Assembly: GCA_000710935.1 (NCBI GenBank)
Contig: BAYV01000004.1
Location: 1 to 64,000 of the forward strand
Direction: 5' to 3'
Origin: Iodidimonas nitroreducens
GTDB taxonomy: Bacteria; Pseudomonadota; Alphaproteobacteria; Sphingomonadales; Rhodothalassiaceae
Length of the DNA stretch: 64,000 bases
The notes beneath the pieces are model-generated. The model made no database searches, was not told the origin of the DNA, and was given only the letters and a program-made list of their open reading frames with translations. The position numbers and the translations under genes were made by a program. Below are positions 57,848 through 64,000 of this stretch, in pieces (the stretch's first letter is position 1; each line of letters opens with the position of its first letter).

Positions 57848-59119
57848 ATGCTTGATATTGCTTTGTTTCGTGATGATCCGCAGATGCTGGATCAAGCCTT
57901 TGCCCGCCGTGGCCTTGCCCCCGTGGCGGGTGATCTCGCAGCCCTTGATCAGCGCCGTCGCGCCTTGCTCACCCAATTGCAGGAAGCGCAGGCCGAGCGC
58001 AATGAGATATCGAAAGCCATCGGGATCGCCAAACGGCAAGGCGAGGATGCGCACGGGTTGATGGATCAGGTGGCGCAGATCAAGGATAAAATGGCCGCTT
58101 TGGAGACGGAAGAGCGGGAACTGGGACAGAGCCTGGAAGAACAGCTTTTGCGCCTGCCCAATCTGCCCCTTGATGATACCCCCGATGGCCGCGATGAAGC
58201 CGATAATGTGGAAGTGCGCAAGGTGGGCGACCTGCCAGCCTTCACCTTTGCCCCCAAAGAGCATTATGAATTGGGCGAGGCTTTGGGCCTGATGGATTTT
58301 GAGGCGGCGGCACGGATTTCCGGCTCGCGCTTTGTGGTGTTGCGCGGGGCGCTGGCCCGCTTAGAACGGGCCCTGGGGCAGTTCATGCTGGATCTGCAAA
58401 CCACCGAGCATGGCTATCAGGAAGTGGCCACACCTTTTCTGGTGCGCTCCGATGCCCTGATCGGGACCGGCCAATTACCGAAATTTGCCGAAGATCTCTA
58501 TCGCGTGGGGGATGAACACTGGCTGATCCCTACTGCCGAGGTGACGCTGACCAATCTGGATCGCGAACAAATCCTTGATGAAGATCAACTCCCCCAAAGG
58601 GTAACGGCGCTGACCCCCTGTTTCAGATCGGAAGCCGGGGCCGCCGGGCGCGATACAAGGGGCATTTTGCGACAGCATCAATTCAGCAAGGTGGAACTGG
58701 TTTCGATCACCACGCCGGAACAATCGGCGCAGGAATTGGACCGAATGGTCCAATGCGCCGAGGCGGTTTTACAGCGCCTGCATATCCCCTATCGGGTGAT
58801 GCGTTTGTGCACCGGCGATATGGGATTTTCGGCCCGCGCCACCTATGATATCGAAGCCTGGCTGCCCGGTCAGGATCAATATCGCGAGATTTCGAGCTGT
58901 AGCCTGTGCGGTGATTTTCAGGCCCGGCGGATGCGCCTGCGCAGCCGGGCAAAGGGCGAGAAGAAAACTCGTTTCGTGCATACCCTCAATGGATCGGGTC
59001 TGGCGGTGGGGCGGCTTTTGATCGCCATTATGGAAAATTACCAGACTGCGGATGGATCGATCCGCATCCCGGATGCCCTTAAACCCTATATGGGGTCAAT
59101 CGAAAGGATCGCGCCATGA
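57848..59119 (+). CDS. serS: Seryl-tRNA synthetase
   Basis: 423 residues. Class II synthetase charging tRNA-Ser and the precursor of tRNA-Sec. The N-terminal coiled-coil tRNA arm covers about 30-105. Catalytic motifs are visible: motif 2 in [23 protein letters not shown] and motif 3 in [20 protein letters not shown]. The start follows tatC by 60 bp and the stop overlaps surE (ATGA). Confidence 0.97.
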   Translation: MLDIALFRDDPQMLDQAFARRGLAPVAGDLAALDQRRRALLTQLQEAQAERNEISKAIGIAKRQGEDAHGLMDQVAQIKDKMAALETEERELGQSLEEQLLRLPNLPLDDTPDGRDEADNVEVRKVGDLPAFTFAPKEHYELGEALGLMDFEAAARISGSRFVVLRGALARLERALGQFMLDLQTTEHGYQEVATPFLVRSDALIGTGQLPKFAEDLYRVGDEHWLIPTAEVTLTNLDREQILDEDQLPQRVTALTPCFRSEAGAAGRDTRGILRQHQFSKVELVSITTPEQSAQELDRMVQCAEAVLQRLHIPYRVMRLCTGDMGFSARATYDIEAWLPGQDQYREISSCSLCGDFQARRMRLRSRAKGEKKTRFVHTLNGSGLAVGRLLIAIMENYQTADGSIRIPDALKPYMGSIERIAP

Positions 59120-59904
59120 GCCAAGCCATTTCCGCCGAACGCATCCTGATCAGCAATGATGATGGGATCCATGCCACGGGCTTGCGCTATCTCGAAGAGA
59201 TCGCCCGGGAATTATCCGATGATGTGTGGGTTGTGGCTCCGGATTCCGAGCAATCGGGGGCGGGCCATTCCCTCACTTTAACCGAGCCTTTGCGCCTGCG
59301 CCAGATCGATGAAAAGCGCTTTGCGGTGCGCGGCACCCCCACCGATAGCGTGATGCTGGCGGTTAATCATATCATGAAGGATCAGCGCCCAACCCTGTTA
59401 TTATCCGGCATCAATCGCGGGGCCAATCTGGCCGAGGATGTCACCTATTCAGGGACTGTGGCCGCCGCGATGGAAGGCACTTTGGCGGGCATCCCCTCGA
59501 TAGCCTTGAGCCAGGCCATCAAGCCGTTCCCCGAACCCACGAATTGGAGTGCGGCGCGCAGCTTTGGCCGCAAGATGATCGAAAAGGTGCTGGCCGAAGG
59601 TTGGCCTGCGGAAACGCTCATCAATATCAATTTTCCTTCCATCGATGCCGATGCGGTTCTGGGGGTGAAAATTGCCGAACAGGGCCAAAGGGATCTGGGG
59701 CATCTGAAGGTTGAGCAAAGAATGGATATGCGCGGGGTGCCCTATTACTGGTTCCGTTTATCAAGGGAACCGGGCCGCCCCGGACGCGAAACCGATCTGG
59801 GGCTGGTGCGCAGCGGCTGGATAGCGATCAGCCCCTTGCATCTCAATCTCACCCATCGCCCTACCTGCGAGGCTATGGGGCCTTTTATCGAGGAAACTTT
59901 CTGA
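59116..59904 (+). CDS. surE: 5'/3'-nucleotidase SurE
   Basis: 262 residues. Metal-dependent phosphatase acting on nucleoside monophosphates. Active-site residues Asp15 and Asp16 ([11 protein letters not shown]), Ser46-region [10 protein letters not shown] and Asn of SGINRGANL are intact. The length is typical. serS-surE is a widespread pair; the pcm gene that often follows in relatives is not here. Confidence 0.95.
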   Translation: MSQAISAERILISNDDGIHATGLRYLEEIARELSDDVWVVAPDSEQSGAGHSLTLTEPLRLRQIDEKRFAVRGTPTDSVMLAVNHIMKDQRPTLLLSGINRGANLAEDVTYSGTVAAAMEGTLAGIPSIALSQAIKPFPEPTNWSAARSFGRKMIEKVLAEGWPAETLININFPSIDADAVLGVKIAEQGQRDLGHLKVEQRMDMRGVPYYWFRLSREPGRPGRETDLGLVRSGWIAISPLHLNLTHRPTCEAMGPFIEETF

Positions 59905-60024
59905 AACGGATTTTTATAGAATTATCCACTGTTTGCCTGTGCTTGTGGCTGATGATCGCTGGACAAGCCAAGCCATTGGGGTAATGCTGTGGCCCTGATG
60001 GTGCATAAGGCTGGGGGGCAGATC

Positions 60025-61059
60025 ATGCTTCAAATAAAATGGCGGATGCGGATGATCAGCGGTGCGATTCTGGTCCTGCTGGGAAGCCTTTTGGCAGCGG
60101 GCCATCCTTCATCGGCGCAAACGCTGGTGGTGGGCAATAAATCTGCCGATACAGTCAGTTTCATCGATTTGAAAACTGGGATCATCAAGGCCACCCGTGC
60201 CTCGGGCCATGGCCCCCATGAGGTGGCGATTTCGCCGGATGGGGCGATGGCGGCGGTGGTTGCCTATGGGTCGGCGGCCCGTCCGGGCCATACGGTCAGC
60301 CTTTATGATGTGCCCACTGCCACCGCTTTGAAGGTGATCGATCTTACCCCCCATAGCCGCCCCCATGGGCTGGCTTTTTCGGCGGATGGCAGCCGCCTTT
60401 TGATCACCACCGAGGGCAGTGGCGCTTTGATTGTGGTGAATATCGAAAGCGGCAAGGTGGTGCAAAGCATTGAAACCGGTCAGCAGGTCTCGCATATGCT
60501 GGCGGTGAGCGAAGATGGCACGCGGGCTTATGTGGCCAATATCGGCTCGGGGTCTTATTGCGTCATTGATCTGGTGGCGGGCACGGTTGTGCGCACGGTT
60601 TTATCCGGCCCGGAAAGCGAGGGCATCGCCCTTGGCCCTGATGAGAATGAGCTTTGGGTGTCCAGTCGAACGGATAACAGCGTTTCGATTTTCGATACGC
60701 AAACGCATGAGGTTCTTGCCACCATCAAAACCGGGCGGATGCCGATCCGGGTGGCGGTGCATCCGGATGGCCGCCATGCCATCACCACCAATGCCCGGGA
60801 TGGCACCATCAGCCTGATCGATTATGCCACCCGCGCGGTGATTAAAACCATCGCCCTGCAATCGGCCAAAGGCGGGGAAACCGTGCCGGTTACGGCGATT
60901 TTCTCACCCGATGGTCAGCGGCTTTATGTGGCGATGACCAATGCATCGGAAATTGCGGTGATTGATGCCAAAAGCTGGCAACAAATCGGTCGCCTGCCTG
61001 CGGGCGAAGGATCGGATGGCCTGGGCTGGTCGCCCTTATCATTGAAAGTGGATGCATGA
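60025..61059 (+). CDS. Exported YVTN-type beta-propeller protein
   Basis: 344 residues from ATG 60025 (GGGGGGC upstream; ATG 59998 is also possible). Signal peptide to about 32 (ending PSSAQ). The rest is a seven-bladed propeller of about 42-residue repeats, each with a variant of VAVHPDGRHAITTNARDGTISLIDYATRAVIKTI, cited by its core HPDGRHAITTN. Such proteins bind ligands or metals or act as scaffolds. Coupled by ATGA to a penicillin-acylase-family gene, so a joint periplasmic role is likely. Confidence 0.8.
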   Translation: MLQIKWRMRMISGAILVLLGSLLAAGHPSSAQTLVVGNKSADTVSFIDLKTGIIKATRASGHGPHEVAISPDGAMAAVVAYGSAARPGHTVSLYDVPTATALKVIDLTPHSRPHGLAFSADGSRLLITTEGSGALIVVNIESGKVVQSIETGQQVSHMLAVSEDGTRAYVANIGSGSYCVIDLVAGTVVRTVLSGPESEGIALGPDENELWVSSRTDNSVSIFDTQTHEVLATIKTGRMPIRVAVHPDGRHAITTNARDGTISLIDYATRAVIKTIALQSAKGGETVPVTAIFSPDGQRLYVAMTNASEIAVIDAKSWQQIGRLPAGEGSDGLGWSPLSLKVDA

Positions 61060-63227
61060 AGGCGATGATAGGGCAAAAAGCCCGGCGCATTCTGGTCGTC
61101 GTGACCCTTCTTGGGCTTGTGGTTTTATCAGGGCTTTTGATCCTCAGCTATCAGCCGGGCGGTGATTTTGATGCGGCGGCCGCTAAAAAAGTGGCCCAAA
61201 GCTATGATGCTGACATCATCCGGGATGATTTCGGGGTACCAAGTATCAAAGGCCCCCGTGATGCCGATGTGGCTTTTGGTTTGGGCTATGCCCATGCGCA
61301 AGATGATTGGGAAACCATCGAGACCGTTTTGCTGATGGCGCGGGGTGCTTTGGCCCTGCGCGATGGGGCAGCGGCGGCACCCAGCGATTATCTGGTTCGG
61401 TTACTGCGGGTGGATGAAACAGTGGCGGCCGGATATGAACGCGATCTGTCGCCTGCCATCCGGGCCGTTGTTGAAGCCTATGCTGCGGGCATCAATGCCT
61501 ATGCCGCCGATCATCCCGGTCGCTTCAGTTCCTATGCCCTGCCGGCCAGCGGGCGGGATGTGGTGGCGGGTTTCGTGTTTCGCGCGCCTTTTTTCTATGG
61601 CCTTGAAGGGATCATTAAAGACGCGATGCGCGCGGATGCAGGCACAGCCGGGGGCGAGAAGATATCGGCGCTCAATCGATCCTTACAGCAGGTTCTCCAT
61701 CTTACGGGTGGGGTGCATCTGGGCTCCAATGCCTTTGCGGTGGCGCCTTCGCGCAGCAGTGATGGCAAAACCCGGCTGATGATCAATTCCCATCAGCCCT
61801 ATACCGGCCCGGTGGCATGGTATGAAGCGCGGCTGCAATCGGGCGAAGGCTGGGCAAGCGCGGGGGCGCTGTTTCCCGGATCGCCGGTGATTTTGGTGGG
61901 CCATAATCGCGATCTGGGCTGGGCGCATACGGTGAATGAGCCTGATCTGGTCGATTTCTATCAGCTTGAGGTCGATGATCCCGAAGACCCCACGGCCTAT
62001 CGCTATGATGGCGGCTGGCGTGATTTCGAGCGTGGCACGGCCCGCATCCCGGTGCATCTGTGGGGGCCTTTTGCCTGGACCGTGAAGCGCCCTTTATTAT
62101 GGAGCGTGCATGGCCCGGTTCTGGAAACGCCATCGGGTTTTAAGGCGATGGCCTATGCCGGGGCGGGGGATGTGCGGGCGGTAGAACAATGGTACCGCAT
62201 GAATAAGGCTGGCAGCATGGATCAATGGATGGATGCCATGGCCATGCAGGCGGTGCCCAGCCTCAATACGGTTTATGCGGATCGTGCGGGCAATATCGCC
62301 TTCATCTATAATGCCGCAATTCCTGATCGCAAACCCGGCCCGGATTATAGCAAAATCCTGCCCGGTGATGATCCCGATCTGCTTTGGCGGGGCCGCTTGC
62401 CTTTTGCCGCGGTGCCCAAATTGATCAACCCCGATGCGGGCTATCTGATCAGCGCCAATGGCACGCCTTTGCGCGCCACGGCGGGGGAAAATGATCTGGG
62501 CCGCAATGCCATCCCCCCCACTTTGACGGTGGAGAAGCATCTCACCAATCGGGCTTTGCGCGCGCTCGCCCTGTTCGATGCCGATCCGGCGATCAGCCAT
62601 GAAGATATTCTGCGCATCAAATATGATCAAAGCTATGCCCCCACGTCGAATATGGTTCGCTTTGTCAAATATATCGAACGCCTTGATTTTCGGGATGATC
62701 CCTTCATGGCCAAGGCTCAGGATGTTGTGCTATCATGGGATAATACGGCCGAGCCTGAAAGTACGGCGGCGGCTCTGATCATTCTCAGCACCCTCAAAGC
62801 CATCCATGGCTTTGCATTCAATGGCTGGGATATGGACCCGGCTTTGGCCTTGCGGCAAACGGCGGATGAACTGATCGCCCATCATGGCGGGCTGCAGGTG
62901 CCTTGGGGCGCTATCAACAAGATCCGCCGTGGGTCGCAGAGGATGACGCTGGGCGGTGGGCCGGATGCTTTGCGGGCGGTGTATGGCGGGCGATCCCTTG
63001 GTGAGGATGGCACATTGGATGCGATGGCGGGCGATAGCTATATTCAGCTTGTGGAATGGGATCAGGAAGGGGCTGTGCGCTCTTTTTCGGTGCATCAATT
63101 CGGGTCTGCGACCCTTGATCAGGGGTCGCCCCATTATGCCGATCAGCTCCCCATTTTTGTGGCGGAAAGATTTCGGCCCGATGTCTTTCAATTCGAGCCC
63201 CACTTTAGCGATGGATCAATGAATTAA
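61056..63227 (+). CDS. Penicillin acylase-family N-terminal nucleophile hydrolase
   Basis: 723 residues. Exported, self-processing amidase. N-terminal hydrophobic segment at 11-31, then the small alpha subunit and spacer. The autoproteolytic nucleophile is Ser224 in HLGSNAFAVAPS, and the beta chain follows. Other family blocks are INSHQPYTGPVAWYEARLQ, GHNRDLGWAHTVNEPD and WSVHGPVLETPSG. Members cleave acyl amides such as beta-lactam side chains, acylhomoserine lactones or cyclic lipopeptides; nothing here tells which. Couples to a 169-residue protein gene by TAATG. Confidence 0.9.
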   Translation: MKAMIGQKARRILVVVTLLGLVVLSGLLILSYQPGGDFDAAAAKKVAQSYDADIIRDDFGVPSIKGPRDADVAFGLGYAHAQDDWETIETVLLMARGALALRDGAAAAPSDYLVRLLRVDETVAAGYERDLSPAIRAVVEAYAAGINAYAADHPGRFSSYALPASGRDVVAGFVFRAPFFYGLEGIIKDAMRADAGTAGGEKISALNRSLQQVLHLTGGVHLGSNAFAVAPSRSSDGKTRLMINSHQPYTGPVAWYEARLQSGEGWASAGALFPGSPVILVGHNRDLGWAHTVNEPDLVDFYQLEVDDPEDPTAYRYDGGWRDFERGTARIPVHLWGPFAWTVKRPLLWSVHGPVLETPSGFKAMAYAGAGDVRAVEQWYRMNKAGSMDQWMDAMAMQAVPSLNTVYADRAGNIAFIYNAAIPDRKPGPDYSKILPGDDPDLLWRGRLPFAAVPKLINPDAGYLISANGTPLRATAGENDLGRNAIPPTLTVEKHLTNRALRALALFDADPAISHEDILRIKYDQSYAPTSNMVRFVKYIERLDFRDDPFMAKAQDVVLSWDNTAEPESTAAALIILSTLKAIHGFAFNGWDMDPALALRQTADELIAHHGGLQVPWGAINKIRRGSQRMTLGGGPDALRAVYGGRSLGEDGTLDAMAGDSYIQLVEWDQEGAVRSFSVHQFGSATLDQGSPHYADQLPIFVAERFRPDVFQFEPHFSDGSMN

Positions 63228-63736
63228 TGGCAGATCATGAAGGCAGCGGACAGGACCCGGTTCCGACATCCGTGGCCAGCATTCTGGCCGGGCCGGGATT
63301 GATCCGTCAGCCCGCCGTGATCGCTGATCATTTGGATGGCGTGGTTCAGGAGATCGTCACCTCATTGGAGGCCGTGGCCAATTGCCCATCACCGGCTTTC
63401 GATCTGCCTCAGGGTTTGGATGATGCCATGCGCCTTGCCCGCTTTTGCGAGGCCTTGGGGGCCATGGGGCCGCCGATCATGGCCGATTATGCCGCCCAAT
63501 ATGCCGCCATCAGCCGCGCCCAACGCTTTCCGCCCGATGCCCATGAAGCGCTTTTCATGGAAAGGGCGATGGTGCTGATTGATTATTTTGTGGAATTGGC
63601 GCAGGTCCATGGGGTGGCTTTTGCCTCCCGGGTCGGGCAGATCCCTCCGCCAGTTGTGGAAAAAACCCTGTCATCTTTGCGCTTTGGCCTTTTAAGGGCG
63701 CGCGATGATGCCTGGGCGGCGATCCTGCGGTCCTGA
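63227..63736 (+). CDS. Cytosolic helical protein of unknown function
   Basis: 169 residues, no signal peptide. Mostly helical, with QGLDDAMRLARFCEALGAMGPP in the centre and a second helix around ALFMERAMVLIDYFVELAQV. No motif or family recognised. Its start overlaps the acylase stop by one base (TAATG), so it is translated from the same message. It converges with moaB 8 bp away. Confidence 0.65.
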   Translation: MADHEGSGQDPVPTSVASILAGPGLIRQPAVIADHLDGVVQEIVTSLEAVANCPSPAFDLPQGLDDAMRLARFCEALGAMGPPIMADYAAQYAAISRAQRFPPDAHEALFMERAMVLIDYFVELAQVHGVAFASRVGQIPPPVVEKTLSSLRFGLLRARDDAWAAILRS

Positions 63737-63744
63737 AAGCCGGT

Positions 63745-64000
63745 TCAGCGTTCCTGCAGGCGGGGCATCAATTCCACGAAATTGCACGGGCGAAAGCGAT
63801 GATCCAATTGATCGCGCAGGATTTTATCCCAGCCATCGCGGCACGCCCCCGTGGAGCCGGGCAGGGCAAATAAATAGGTGCCCCGGCAAACCCCGGCGGT
63901 GGCCCGTGATTGAATGGTTGAAGTGCCGATCAGTTGATAGCTCAGCATCCGAAACAGTTCGCCAAAGCCGGGGATGGCTTTTTCATAAAGGGCTTCAAAA
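63745..64000 (-). CDS. moaB: MoaB/Mog-type molybdenum cofactor protein, C-terminal part
   Basis: The 3' 84 codons only; the gene enters from beyond the right edge. The translation holds [20 protein letters not shown], then [30 protein letters not shown] and [12 protein letters not shown]. This is the end of the MoaB/MogA domain that adenylates molybdopterin (MogA) or is its paralogue. [10 protein letters not shown] is diagnostic. The start and N-terminal part cannot be seen. Confidence 0.9.
   Translation of the reverse strand, partial: FEALYEKAIPGFGELFRMLSYQLIGTSTIQSRATAGVCRGTYLFALPGSTGACRDGWDKILRDQLDHRFRPCNFVELMPRLQER

Overview
The window reads as a chromosomal segment of an alphaproteobacterium. 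Two conserved gene blocks point there: erpA / dgt-argS-SPOR-nagZ-M50-scpA-scpB-tatABC-serS-surE, and lgt-midA-pgeF-prs. Other pointers are the mrp / hflK-hflC-DUF2065-degP locus, an alphaproteobacterial-type Zur, and two dispersed intergenic repeat types familiar from this class. By eye the DNA is moderately GC-rich, and Asp is mostly GAT in the native genes. I do not assign an order or genus. No rRNA, tRNA, CRISPR array or prophage was recognised.

Layout. 1-2.0 kb: an IS110 transposase remnant abutting CCCGGG repeats, a TPR lipoprotein and a diguanylate cyclase. 2.2-8.5 kb: thrB-thrC, a hipBA toxin-antitoxin pair behind three evenly spaced operator-like palindromes, a nitronate monooxygenase and a PA0069-type radical SAM protein. 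8.6-14.7 kb: YbjN-like and UbiK-like proteins, then lgt-midA-pgeF, prs and a fasciclin protein. 14.9-16.5 kb: a divergent pair (Gly/Glu-rich exported protein and PiuC-type dioxygenase) with a Fur-like sequence between them, followed by three near-perfect palindromes. 16.6-21.7 kb: mrp opposite hflK-hflC-DUF2065-degP. 21.8-28.9 kb: YceI lipoprotein, two tandem paralogous secreted proteins of unknown function, a small secreted protein, an M1 metallopeptidase and a GNAT/nitrilase fusion.

28.9-36.1 kb carries metal genes: a His-rich CDF exporter with a DoxX-like partner, then a ZnuD-like TonB receptor divergent from zur across a Zur-box-like dyad. An M20 hydrolase, a DUF3775 protein and a GST lie between them. 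36.1-36.8 kb holds a PhnN-like gene behind a three-unit Pho-box-like array. Its good Shine-Dalgarno and ATG run into an in-frame TGA two codons later, and its Walker A lysine is absent. 36.8-40.1 kb: acyl-CoA thioesterase, MscS channel, small membrane proteins and a CBS protein.

40.2-47.2 kb is an accessory block of two converging overlapping operons. The plus-strand operon is class III aminotransferase, zinc-ribbon methyltransferase and a 205-residue stand-alone Hen1-like RNA 3'-end methyltransferase. The minus-strand operon is sulfotransferase, paraoxonase-like lipoprotein and NAD-dependent epimerase. A TIGR02466-type oxygenase follows. I consider this block, especially the orphan Hen1-like gene, the most novel part of the window.

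47.2-59.9 kb is the conserved housekeeping block: Fe-S insertion, dNTP hydrolysis, Arg-tRNA and Ser-tRNA charging, peptidoglycan recycling, chromosome condensation, Tat export and nucleotidase. An orphan iron-type ABC ATPase sits between scpB and tatA. 60.0-63.7 kb is a coupled beta-propeller / penicillin-acylase-family / unknown operon. The 3' part of moaB runs off the right edge. No gene-free stretch exceeds about 300 bases.
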